A stretch of DNA of 64,000 nt from Candidatus Gastranaerophilales bacterium. GTDB lineage: Bacteria > Cyanobacteriota > Vampirovibrionia > Gastranaerophilales > Gastranaerophilaceae. The stretch spans positions 16,461 through 80,460 of the forward strand of contig JAFQHZ010000033.1 of the NCBI GenBank assembly GCA_017415185.1, given 5' to 3'. A program made the position numbers and the translations under genes. The notes beneath the pieces are model-generated. The model was given only the letters and a program-made list of their open reading frames with translations. It ran no database searches and was not told the DNA's origin. Below, in pieces: positions 26,469 through 35,700 of this stretch (within the stretch, counting starts at the first letter, position 1; each line of letters begins with the position of its first letter).

Positions 26469-27564
26469 TTTTTACCTCGTTAAGTCTATCAATGTCTTTT
26501 TGAGCAATATTTATCCATTCGTCAAATATTATTTTGCCGTCTTGAGAGCCCGCTGCGCCTTCTGGATTGAATTGAACAGCATAAACGCTTAAACTATTTA
26601 TTTCAAAACCTTCGATTGAATTATCGTTCAAGTTTTTGTGAGTTGGGCGCATAAATTTTGTCATATTTTCGCTATCAATAACGTATCCGTGGTTTTGTGC
26701 TGTCATTATGACTTTATTGTTTTCAAGATTAATTACAGGATAGCTTCCTCCACGATGTCCGTGTCTCAATTTTGAAACAGAAGCGCCAGAGGCGAGTGCT
26801 AGTAATTCGCAACCCAAAGAAATTCCAAAGATTGGAAGTTTGCCCATCATTTGTCTGATTTGAGCTATTTGGAATGTATAGTTGTTTGGGTTTCCTGGTC
26901 CGCTTGATAAAAATACTGCATCGAAATCGTTTTCCAAAATTTCTTTTGCTTCAATTGTTGCAGGATAAACTGTTATTCTGCAATTTCTTTTTGCAAGTTC
27001 AGTTAAAACGCTTTTTTTAGTTCCATAATCAATGAAAGCAACGTTAATTTTTCCTTGCGGATTGTAGACATATCTGCTTGTTGGGCTAACATCTAACAAG
27101 ACATCTTCTTTGATTTTGAACATTTGAATGTCTCTTATTTTATCTCTTGCAAATTCGCTATCAACATCGTTTGAAGTTATAAAAGCGGTCATTGTACCGA
27201 ATTCTGTTAATTTTTTAACAAGGCTTCTTGTGTCAATATTTTCAAGAGCAACGACATTATTTTTTTTCAAATAGCTTGATAGGGTTTCTTTTGATTTATA
27301 ATGGCTTTCTTGTTTTGAATAGTTTTTTACAACTAAACCGGCAAGATGTGTTGCATCAGATTCAAAATCAAAATCATTAATTCCGCAATTGCCAATTTCA
27401 GGATACGCCATAACGACAATTTGTTTTGCATTGGCAGGGTCTGAGATTACTTCTTGATAGCCCGAGGAAAGTGTATTGAAAACAACTTCTCCTTCGTATC
27501 CTCCCAAAGCTCCAAAGGAATCTCCTTTTAAAACAGTTCCATCTTGAAGAATTAATGTACCCAT
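26458..27564 (-). CDS. carA: Carbamoyl-phosphate synthase small subunit, glutaminase triad lost
   Basis: The 368-aa protein is clearly CarA: N-domain with FNTLSSGYQEVISDPANAKQ, and a GATase domain with FLSSGPGNPNNY and GHRGGSYPV. The nucleophile motif GICLGHQ reads GISLGCE here, so the catalytic Cys is Ser and the next His is Cys. The later QFHPE reads QFNPEG, so the catalytic His is Asn, while the Glu remains. Codons confirm this: TCT, TGC and AAT. The subunit should be unable to hydrolyse glutamine; by analogy with ammonia-using CPS I, which also has Ser, the complex probably uses free ammonia. It starts on the last base of the pyrF stop. Confidence 0.95.
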   Translation of the reverse strand: MGTLILQDGTVLKGDSFGALGGYEGEVVFNTLSSGYQEVISDPANAKQIVVMAYPEIGNCGINDFDFESDATHLAGLVVKNYSKQESHYKSKETLSSYLKKNNVVALENIDTRSLVKKLTEFGTMTAFITSNDVDSEFARDKIRDIQMFKIKEDVLLDVSPTSRYVYNPQGKINVAFIDYGTKKSVLTELAKRNCRITVYPATIEAKEILENDFDAVFLSSGPGNPNNYTFQIAQIRQMMGKLPIFGISLGCELLALASGASVSKLRHGHRGGSYPVINLENNKVIMTAQNHGYVIDSENMTKFMRPTHKNLNDNSIEGFEINSLSVYAVQFNPEGAAGSQDGKIIFDEWINIAQKDIDRLNEVKNER

Positions 27565-28298
27565 TATATGTTTTCTCCTTGAATTTCTTTGTAAATTTTT
27601 TCGATTGCTTCAATTTTGTTTTCAGCCGAAGTTACTGCTCTTCCAAGAACGATAAAATCAGCTCCATCTTTAATTGCGCCAGATGGTGTAGCTATTCTTT
27701 GTTGGTCATTAGTAGCAGACCATGCTGGTCTTATTCCTGGAGTTAGAACAATAAAATCTTCTCCAAGTTCTTTTTTGATTGCTTTTAATTCTTTTGCACT
27801 TGCAACGACGCCATCAAGCCCTGCTAACTTAGCATTTTTTGCTAATTGTATAACAAAATCTTCAACAGATTTTGTGTTTGACAATTCGTTTGTTAGGGTT
27901 TGTTGATTAATGCTTGTTAAAACAGTTACAGCCAGAACTAACGGCTTTTTCTTTCCATATTTTTGTGCAGCTTCAAGTGCTCCTTTTTTTGCTGCCTTCA
28001 TCATTTCAATTCCGCCAGTAGCATGAACATTGAAAAAATTTGCGCCATTTTTAATAACGTTATATGAAGCTTTTTCAACTGTGTTTGGAATATCGTGCAA
28101 TTTGACGTCTAAAAAGAAATCAGAATTTTTTTCTTTAATATAATTAACTATTTCTAAGCCATATCCGCAAAACAATTGCAAGCCAACTTTGAATGTACCA
28201 ATATATGGACTTAATTCGTCAACCAATTTTTTAGCAACTTCAATATCTTCTACATCAAGCGCCAAAACAAGCTTTTTCTTAATTTCTTCGTTAATCAT
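27564..28298 (-). CDS. pyrF: Orotidine 5'-phosphate decarboxylase
   Basis: Last step of UMP synthesis. The 244-aa protein has LVLALDVEDIEVAKKLV, the catalytic DVKLHDIPNT (Asp-Lys-Asp array), VLTPGIRPAWSATNDQQRIA, and a phosphate-binding GADFIVLGRAVTSAENKIEA. It overlaps pyrC by 8 bp and carA by 1 bp. Confidence 0.96.
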   Translation of the reverse strand: MINEEIKKKLVLALDVEDIEVAKKLVDELSPYIGTFKVGLQLFCGYGLEIVNYIKEKNSDFFLDVKLHDIPNTVEKASYNVIKNGANFFNVHATGGIEMMKAAKKGALEAAQKYGKKKPLVLAVTVLTSINQQTLTNELSNTKSVEDFVIQLAKNAKLAGLDGVVASAKELKAIKKELGEDFIVLTPGIRPAWSATNDQQRIATPSGAIKDGADFIVLGRAVTSAENKIEAIEKIYKEIQGENI

Positions 28299-29283
28299 TG
28301 ATGATTATTCCTTTCAGTTTCATTCCTTTGTAAGGTGAAATTTTGCATTTTGTTTTAAATTGAGAAGGTGCAACAATCCATTCTTCTTCTAGGGCAACTT
28401 TTATCATTTTTTTGTTGTTTATTCCTAGGATTCGTCTTGGATTGTATGCCATTTTTTCTAATGTTTTTTCTAATCCTAATAATTCATAAGATAGAGAAAA
28501 GGCTGTTTCTAGCCCTGTTATTCCGTTTGGAGATTCTAAATATGGTTTTAGTTTTTCTTCGTCGCTATGGGGTGCGTGATCTGTTGCAATTACGTCAATT
28601 GTTCCATCCAAAAGTCCTGCCATTACTGCCCTTTTGTCTATTTCAGAACCAAGTGCAGGATTCATTTTGTATCTTCCTGTTGTATCGATATCATCCCTTG
28701 TGAACGTGAAATAATGCGGAGCTGTTTCTGCTGTGATTTTTAGACCTTGTTTTTTAGCATTTCTTATTAAATCAATGCTTTCTTTTTTTGAAATATGACA
28801 AAAATGCAAACGAGGCTTAAAACCTTCTTCTTTTGCTTTGGCGAACATTTCAATTTGCCAAGAAACTTCTGAAGATTCGTTTTCACAATGTGACAAAATT
28901 AATTCTTCGCTTTTTAAAGCTTTCAAAAAAACATCTTTGTCTAATAAAGGCAAGCCGTCATTGGAAAAGCCAATTGCTCCAGCTGTTTTTAATTCTTTAA
29001 AATCGACAAGTTCAAGACTATCAAGATTTTTCGTGATTGCAGCAATTGGATAAATTTCAAATTTGTATTTTTTTGCTTTTTCTAAAATTTGTTTGATTAC
29101 ATTTGGATTATCAGTTACAGGAGAAGTGTTTGGCATTGTGCAAACGCCAGCGAAACCGCCTGCACGAGCAGAGGCTATTCCTGTTTCGATTGTTTCTTTG
29201 TATGTGAATCCTGGTTCTCTAAAATGCACATGCATATCTATTAAAGAAGGAATTTGTGTGATTTTATAGTCTTTTTTAGCCAT
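28291..29283 (-). CDS. pyrC: Dihydroorotase, compact form
   Basis: Closes carbamoyl aspartate to dihydroorotate. All metal and active-site motifs of class I are present: DMHVHFREPG, GFAGVCTMPNT, IGFSNDGLP, SHCENE, HFCHIS, and ATDHAPHS. At 330 aa it is about 90 residues shorter than typical class I enzymes. The N-terminal strand-rich segment of about 45 residues before HxH is missing, and the C-terminal composite domain is trimmed. No upstream extension is possible because pyrB ends 1 bp before the ATG. It is presumably active. Confidence 0.93.
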   Translation of the reverse strand: MAKKDYKITQIPSLIDMHVHFREPGFTYKETIETGIASARAGGFAGVCTMPNTSPVTDNPNVIKQILEKAKKYKFEIYPIAAITKNLDSLELVDFKELKTAGAIGFSNDGLPLLDKDVFLKALKSEELILSHCENESSEVSWQIEMFAKAKEEGFKPRLHFCHISKKESIDLIRNAKKQGLKITAETAPHYFTFTRDDIDTTGRYKMNPALGSEIDKRAVMAGLLDGTIDVIATDHAPHSDEEKLKPYLESPNGITGLETAFSLSYELLGLEKTLEKMAYNPRRILGINNKKMIKVALEEEWIVAPSQFKTKCKISPYKGMKLKGIIIND

Positions 29284-29284
29284 T

Positions 29285-30175
29285 TTAAAGCCCTTGTGCA
29301 GACAATAGCATGTCTAAAATTGCCATTCTGACGAAAACGCCGTTTTTTGCTTGGTGCAAAATTGTTCTTGCGTTTTGCATTTCTAAAACATCAGAAGCAA
29401 TTTCAATATTTTTATTAATTGGACCAGGGTGCATCAAAAACGCCGCATAAGGCAGATTGTCTTTTGTAATTTGATAGTTTTTAATGTAGCTTTCAATATC
29501 AATATGTTCTTGTATTCTTTCTTTTTGAATGCGAAGAGCCATTATGATATCAGCTTCGTTAAATGCTTCCTTTAAATTTGTATGATATTCAACGCCTTCA
29601 ATTTTTTCGCCAATAAGGTTTTCAGGTGCTAGACATCTAATTTTTACATTGAATTTTTTTAATAATGCAATATTAGACATTGCAACTCGAGAATGAGCAA
29701 TATCGCCAACAATTGTGAGTGTTATATTGCTCAAAGTTAAAAAATGTTTTTTTATTGTGTAAAAGTCTAATAATGCTTGAGTTGGATGGGAATTAGTTCC
29801 AGAACCTGCATTTATAAAGGAAATATCTTGGTAATATTTTTTTGAAGCTAATTCTTTTATTAAATTATTGTCGCTATGTCGCATAACAATTGCATTTATG
29901 CCAATTGCACAAAGATTGTTAATTGTGTCATATAAGTCTTCGCCTTTGTTTAGCGAAGAAGTGTCTGCACAAAAATCATATTTATTTGCGTTTAGTTTAT
30001 TTATCGCCATTTCAAATGACATTTTTGTTCTTGTTGAATTTTCAAAAAACATTGTAGCAACATGTGCATTTAAATGATTTGATTTTCTGATTCCTTTTTC
30101 AAATTCGGATGCTCTTGTATAAATTTGATTTATTTCTTCTGCTGTTAGGTTGTTAATATCTAATAAATGTTTCAT
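29285..30175 (-). CDS. pyrB: Aspartate carbamoyltransferase catalytic subunit
   Basis: Joins carbamoyl phosphate to aspartate. The 296-aa protein has FFENSTRTKMSFEMA (phosphate site), SSLNKGEDLYDT (Lys loop from the neighbouring subunit), GTNSHPTQALLDFY, VGDIAHSRVAMSN and MHPGPINK. The last is usually followed by Arg but here ends in Lys. No pyrI regulatory subunit is present, so it is probably the unregulated trimer type. Confidence 0.96.
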   Translation of the reverse strand: MKHLLDINNLTAEEINQIYTRASEFEKGIRKSNHLNAHVATMFFENSTRTKMSFEMAINKLNANKYDFCADTSSLNKGEDLYDTINNLCAIGINAIVMRHSDNNLIKELASKKYYQDISFINAGSGTNSHPTQALLDFYTIKKHFLTLSNITLTIVGDIAHSRVAMSNIALLKKFNVKIRCLAPENLIGEKIEGVEYHTNLKEAFNEADIIMALRIQKERIQEHIDIESYIKNYQITKDNLPYAAFLMHPGPINKNIEIASDVLEMQNARTILHQAKNGVFVRMAILDMLLSAQGL

Positions 30176-30257
30176 TCTCTTTTCCTTTTGTGATATGGTC
30201 TTCGTGCTTGTTGCCTATTTGGTGTAGCCGTTTTATATATTACCCAATTTGTTTGGG

Positions 30258-30836
30258 TTATTTTCCTGTGCGGCTTCCTGGTTTAACTAGCTCTATTCCT
30301 TCTTTGCATAGTGGGCAATTTTCTGGCTCATAAGTCACAGGAGAAGATTGAAGGAGTGAATAAATTTTAAATTTATCATCCATTTTTCCTTGAGTTCTAT
30401 CAACAATGCAGCCAACTCCAACAACTTCGCATTCAAATTCTTTGATTGCGTCCATTGTTTCAAAAATTGTTCGAGCAGTTGTGATAACATCTTCAATGAT
30501 TACTACTTTTTCGCCTTTTTTGAGTTGATATCCTCGTCTTAATTGCATTTCGCCATCTTTTCTTTCAACGAAAAGGTTTCTTTTTTTGCATTGTTTTGCT
30601 GTTTCATATCCAAAAATTACAGCACCAATTGCAGGAGCAACAATTGTATCGAATTCGATATTTTTTAATTTATCCGCTAAAACACTAGCCAAAGCTTCAA
30701 CGATATCTGGGTATTGATATAGCTTTGCGCATTGGAAATATGTGTCTGAATGAAGTCCGCTTGTAAGGCAGAAATGTCCTGATAATAGGCCTTCGGCACG
30801 CAAAAGAAGTTCTTTAACATCAACATTATTAGTCAT
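30258..30836 (-). CDS. pyrE: Orotate phosphoribosyltransferase
   Basis: Transfers ribose phosphate from PRPP to orotate, giving OMP. The 192-aa protein has HFCLTSGLHSDTYFQCAKL (substrate loop), FVERKDGEMQLRRGY (flexible loop), and the PRPP motif VVIIEDVITTARTIFE. It ends near a CPLCKEGIELVKPGSR tail seen in several long PyrE forms. Its start overlaps pyrD by 8 bp. An 82-bp gap without a gene separates it from pyrB; it holds an ACCCAA/TTGGGT hairpin without T run. Confidence 0.96.
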   Translation of the reverse strand: MTNNVDVKELLLRAEGLLSGHFCLTSGLHSDTYFQCAKLYQYPDIVEALASVLADKLKNIEFDTIVAPAIGAVIFGYETAKQCKKRNLFVERKDGEMQLRRGYQLKKGEKVVIIEDVITTARTIFETMDAIKEFECEVVGVGCIVDRTQGKMDDKFKIYSLLQSSPVTYEPENCPLCKEGIELVKPGSRTGK

Positions 30837-31770
30837 TTTGTATTGCTCCTTTAAGTTCGTTAAAATCTTTAAAATTGTTTTTTGTCATAAATTCGCTTAA
30901 TTCTTGAGCTAAATTTGTGCAAATTCCTGGGTCTATGAAGTTTGCTGTTCCAATTTGGAATGCGTCAGCGCCAACAGCCAAAAATTCAAGCAAATCTTGA
31001 AATTTTGTAATTCCGCCCATTGCAATAACAGGGATTTTTACCACCTGTTTAATTTGAGAAATCATATATAGCGCAACAGGCTTTATGCAAGAGCCTGAAA
31101 GACCGCCTTGAACTGTCTTTTTGATAAATTTATTTCCAACATAATTGACGTCTACTCCAAGACCTCGAAGTGTGTTTATTGCGCTAATGCAATCTGCTCC
31201 AGCTTGCTCTACTGCTGTTGCCAGAGGTTTTATATCCTGAGTGTTTGGAGAGAGTTTGACAATTAAAAAGCCATCGTAATTTTTTCTTATTTTTTTGGTT
31301 AATTCAAATAATGCGTTTGGGTTTAAACCAAATTCTAAGCATCCTTGTTTAACATTAGGACAAGAAACGTTTACTTCAAGAGCTTTGATTTCGTATTCGT
31401 TTGCAATTGCTGCAAGTCTTTCGTAGTCTTCAGTTGTTGAGCCTGCAATATTTAATAAAAAATCGATATTTTTTTGTTTTAATTTTGGCAGTTTTTCTAA
31501 TAAAAAAGTTTGAATGCCAACATTTTCAAGCCCTATGCGGTTAATCATTCCGCCTTGTACTTCAAAGATTCTATCTCCTGAATTTCCAGGGCGTTTTTCA
31601 AGGGTTATTCCTTTTGTTGAAATTGCCCCAAGGCAATTAAGGTCTATAAAGCTTTCGTATTCGTCAACATATCCATAAGTTCCAGAAGCTCCGATTATTG
31701 GTGTTTTAAGGATTAGGGATTTATCGTTTTTGGAATTTAATAGCGTTGTTTTTAAATTTTCTAATCCCAT
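30829..31770 (-). CDS. pyrD: Dihydroorotate dehydrogenase, class 1B catalytic subunit
   Basis: Oxidises dihydroorotate with FMN and passes electrons to PyrK. Start chosen at 31770 (MGLENLKTTLL), 13 residues into the longest frame, because a GCGAGG site precedes it and it overlaps the pyrK stop region. Motifs: GASGTYGY, STKGITLEKRPGNSGDRIFE, and NVSCPNVKQG, whose Cys is the class 1 catalytic base. The C-terminal VIAMGGITKFQDLLEFLAVG and FQIGTANF form the phosphate site. Pairing with PyrK makes it NAD-linked class 1B. Confidence 0.96.
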   Translation of the reverse strand: MGLENLKTTLLNSKNDKSLILKTPIIGASGTYGYVDEYESFIDLNCLGAISTKGITLEKRPGNSGDRIFEVQGGMINRIGLENVGIQTFLLEKLPKLKQKNIDFLLNIAGSTTEDYERLAAIANEYEIKALEVNVSCPNVKQGCLEFGLNPNALFELTKKIRKNYDGFLIVKLSPNTQDIKPLATAVEQAGADCISAINTLRGLGVDVNYVGNKFIKKTVQGGLSGSCIKPVALYMISQIKQVVKIPVIAMGGITKFQDLLEFLAVGADAFQIGTANFIDPGICTNLAQELSEFMTKNNFKDFNELKGAIQND

Positions 31771-32483
31771 ACAACCTCGCTTCCTTTGAAAACTGGTCCA
31801 TCTTGGCATACAGACCCATAAACAATTCCGTTATCTTTGTGTAATCTTATAACGCAACCTCTGCAAACGCCAATTGAACAAGCCATTGTTTTTTCCATCG
31901 CAACATAGCTTTTGATTTTTAAATCTTTTGCTAATTGTGCAATTTTTTTCAAGACTATTGTTGGACCGCAAGAATATATTAAGTCTATATTTTTTTCTTT
32001 AATCAATTTTTCGAGATTATCCAAAACGCTTCCGCCGATGATATTTTCATCGCTTCCTTGGATTACTTCGTTGTTTTCTTTGAAACCAGAGATTAAATAG
32101 TTATTTATTCCTTCTTTGTTTAATTCTTTTTTTAGAAATAGCATTGGCGCTATTCCAATTCCTGCGCCAACAAGAAGGCAATTTTTGTTTTCTAAACTGA
32201 AGCGATTTCCATTTGGACCGAGGAATTTAATTTTGTCTCCAGTATTTAAATTTTTTAAATATTGCGTGCCTTCGCCTTTTAATTTGAAAAGTATGGTTAG
32301 GATTTTTGTTTCTTCATCAAAATCGCTAATTGAAAAAGGTCTTCGAAGGGTTTTGTTTGGACAAAGAATTGAAATAAATTGCCCAGAATGTGCATTTTTG
32401 AGCTTTGATTCAATTTTCATTTCAAAGGTGTTTAGTGCAATATTTTTTATTGATTTAATTGTTCCAGTATAATCTTTTTTCAT
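31761..32483 (-). CDS. pyrK: Dihydroorotate dehydrogenase electron-transfer subunit
   Basis: FAD and [2Fe-2S] subunit that carries electrons from PyrD to NAD+. Start at 32483 (MKKDYTGTI) follows a GGAAAA site; the longer frame would begin with TTG inside a hairpin. Motifs: RRPFSISDFDEE (FAD), LLVGAGIGIAPMLFLKKEL (nucleotide), and the cluster ligands in CSIGVCRGCV then SVCQDGP. It is first in the pyrimidine operon. Confidence 0.95.
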   Translation of the reverse strand: MKKDYTGTIKSIKNIALNTFEMKIESKLKNAHSGQFISILCPNKTLRRPFSISDFDEETKILTILFKLKGEGTQYLKNLNTGDKIKFLGPNGNRFSLENKNCLLVGAGIGIAPMLFLKKELNKEGINNYLISGFKENNEVIQGSDENIIGGSVLDNLEKLIKEKNIDLIYSCGPTIVLKKIAQLAKDLKIKSYVAMEKTMACSIGVCRGCVIRLHKDNGIVYGSVCQDGPVFKGSEVVWD

Positions 32484-32503
32484 TTTATTTTCCGTTTTTT
32501 CAT

Positions 32504-32532
32504 AAAAAAAAGAAGGCAAAAACCTTCCTTTT
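32504..32532 (-). terminator. Terminator-like hairpin in the pyr operon leader
   Basis: The minus strand forms a stem AAAAGGAAGG / CCTTCTTTTT (10 pairs, one G-U) with loop TTTTTG, running straight into eight Ts. It ends 20 bp before the pyrK ATG. No gene precedes it on that strand, so it is best read as an attenuator of the pyrK-to-carB operon. Confidence 0.6.
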
Positions 32533-32538
32533 CATACT

Positions 32539-32583
32539 TCATTTTATATTTATTTTTTTAATTAAAACTGCTCTCATATTCAT
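32539..32583 (-). CDS. Putative 14-aa pyr leader peptide
   Basis: The ATG frame reads MNMRAVLIKKINIK and stops six bases before the attenuator stem. Its message is A/U-rich. The arrangement recalls coupled leader-peptide attenuation at E. coli pyrBI, but in such an AT-rich region a short frame can occur by chance. No ribosome site is clear. Confidence 0.3.
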   Translation of the reverse strand: MNMRAVLIKKINIK

Positions 32584-32597
32584 ACCAATTTTTCTAA

Positions 32598-32603
32598 ATT
32601 ATA
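32598..32603 (-). promoter_or_regulatory. -10 box of the pyr operon promoter
   Basis: A perfect TATAAT on the minus strand lies about 120 bp upstream of the pyrK ATG and about 15 bp before the leader ORF. No good -35 box is seen at normal spacing (TTGTTT lies 20 bp upstream). Confidence 0.45.
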
Positions 32604-32751
32604 CTTCAAGAAAATAAATTTATAAACAATTTTTTTAAAAAATATAAAATATGTAAATATTTGTTAAGAATAGGGTTAGATTCCTAAAGAATAAGAATAT
32701 TAAGTCGATGGCTTATTTACATATATTTATTAAAAAGGTGTGGGTATTATT

Positions 32752-35700
32752 ATGGCTTTAATTAACAACAATTGTGTAAATGATGGTGGAACTGGTAGTG
32801 GATTAATTCCTCAAAAACCGCTTGAAATCGAAGTTTATGGAGCTGATACCCAAGCTATAATTAATGATATTGTTTCAGGAACATATTCTGATACTACTCA
32901 GGTAAGTAATGCTCTTGGAACATTGGCTGCTTATGGTCAAATTGATGAATTAAATACGCAACTTGAAGAAGCAGGGATTGATTTGGTTGAAATGTATGGC
33001 GGCGAAGACACTGACGCTGGGCTTTTGGTTAAAACAATGCTTGATACATCAGACGACGAACAAATTGAAGATTTTGATGCGCAAGATTTGGCTGATAGTT
33101 TGTTTGAAGCAATGGATGGATTAGCTTATACAGACGAAGCTCAATTGATTCAAATTTTAGGAAATGCTTCTTATTCTCCTGAACAAATTCAAGAAATTTG
33201 TGATGCTTATAAAACAAAATATGGCTCTGAACTTTCAAGCGTTATTTCGGGCGACACTTCAGGCCAATTTAACACTCTTTTAAACGCGAGACTTTTAGGC
33301 GCAAATGATTATATAGAAGATACAATTAGGGATGATATAGAATTTAATCGTGATAATCCTAATAATGTTCAAGCTGGTGATGCTGAAACCACCACAGCTT
33401 CAGCTTCGTTTGGGGAAGTTGAAATCACAAAAATTTACAATGCAAACGGCGACGTTATAGGGCAGGTTGCCGTAAATTATGATTTTGGCGGGAATATTAT
33501 TTCTAAAACTACAAGCAATTATGCTTATGATGAAAATGGGAATTTAAGAGAACAGGTTGATGTTTTGAGTGATAAAAATGGAAATGAGCTTTCAACAACT
33601 GTGAATCGCTTGGATGAAAATCAAAATATTGTTCAGCAATATATGAGATATCAAAATGAAGATGGAACTGTTCAGGAAAGAAGTACAGAGTATTTGTATA
33701 ATGATAAGGCTAATCCAAATTTAACTACTTGCATGAGAGAGACTGATGTGCTTTTTGATCAGAATGGAAATGTAATATACAAAACAGAAAAGAACGATGA
33801 TGTTATGCAGTCGCTAAAGGATGATTATAGCAATTATATAGTCTCCGAAAACGATTATATTGAAATTAGTAAGTGCAAGACTCCACAGGAACTTGTTAAT
33901 TTTTTAAATGAGAAAATTGACAATGGCACAAAAATTGACTTAAACGAATACACGCAAAATTGGCAAAAAGAGTTTGATGAGCAGGCTTTTAAAATTACAG
34001 AGATGAGCGATGAAGCAGTTGCACTTGTTTCTGAAGAAATTTTAGCCAAAATTGATTTGATGGCTGAAGATAAGACCCTTTGGGCAAACTTTGTAGAAGG
34101 TTGGACGCAAATGGGCTTAACTGCCGAAGATTGGAATGAACATGAAAGAAGTAAATTTAGAGACAAGTTGCAAGATGCTGTTAATGATGGAAAATTCGAT
34201 ACTATTAATAGTTTATATAATGAAATTAATGCAAAATTATATCCTGAAGGAAGCCAAGGCTCTTTGATTGATAACATTCGCTCAATGTATTCTGCTCAAG
34301 ATTATTATGATTCTTTGAATCCTGCAGAAGTGAGTCAACAAATGTCTATTAGACAAGATTTCGATCCAATTTCGATGAAACCTGAAACTTATGGTGAAAT
34401 GTTGCTGTGTCAGCTTCAGGAAGTGAAAAATCAATTTGAACTTTACAAAGACAACATGGGATTTTTAGATACTTCGATATCATTTATGAATAGACTTTTT
34501 GATGTTGGAACCAGTGAAGATGATGTCGAAGCTATTTTTGCTCAATATGAAAAAGAATTAAAAGAACTCTCAAGTCTTGAAGGTGCTGAATTCTGCGCTT
34601 CTTTTAAGGCTTTAACTGGCGATGAGTTTTCAGAGGGCACGCTAAGTGAAATCAGTATGGCAGCTCAGATGTGCGCCGATATTGAAAACATGTCAGAAGA
34701 AGAACTGTTATTACAGGCTCGAGGTTGGGCAAATATAGGTGCTTTGAATATTGAAAATGCATATGATCCTGACCCATTTAAAAGAGACGAATATGGCAAT
34801 ATTTTATATGAAATTAACGAAGAAGAAAGCACCGAAGATTGTATTATATATAAACATGATGAACATGGTAATATGATTCCTATTCGAAAAACTGAAGAAG
34901 AAAGGATTGATTATAACAAGTTAAAGACTGTATTAAAAGAAACTTATATTGAAGTTACCCATGGATTGGATGAGAAGTGTAATGATCCAAATGGTATTGT
35001 TGCGGGTGCATCAAATTCTTCTCCAGGTAATGCGCTTGATGATTATAAGGATACCGTAGAAGAACAAAGAGAATTTGCAATTGACCTTGCGAGAACTGCT
35101 CTTGTTGTTGCTATGGCCCCAAGTGGAGCAATAGGCGCAGGCTTGGGATTGAGTTTTTGGGGTGCAGTAGGTTTAAGTGGTTTTACTGGCGCAGCAGTTG
35201 AAGCAATTGGACATGCATTTAATTCGAATGCAATTGGTGACCAAAAAGCAGAACCGCACGAAGTTGTTTCTGATATTGTTGCAGGTTTTACTTCTTCGAT
35301 ATTCCAAGCGATGGGTTCGGATATGGCCAAGGGTATAACCAATACAAAAGCACTTAAGTTTATGGCTGAAAAATTTAATGTAAGTACAGATGTAATAAAA
35401 AATGTTATAGAAAAAGTAGGCTTAAAGGGCGTTTCTTCTAATGTTATAAAATCATTAGTTAAGGATTCTTGTGAATATTTGTTTAATCCTAATTTAACAC
35501 AAGAAGAAAAGGATAATTATATTCATGAAATGATAGAAAATGCGAAAAATGCCGCAGATAAGGGTGCAATCATTGGTATTTTATTGATTGCCTCTGATTT
35601 TCTTGGGACTAAAACAAAAGGTTGGGCTTCTGAAACATTGAATAATGGCAGAGATGACGGTTGGATGGATGATGTTGCAAAGATAATTAAATCAACTTAT

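Noticed and set aside
26458..27564. carA as pseudogene or with sequencing errors
   Set aside because: The frame is full length with clean neighbours. Three separate codon changes at two motifs are unlikely to be errors, so altered function is the better reading.
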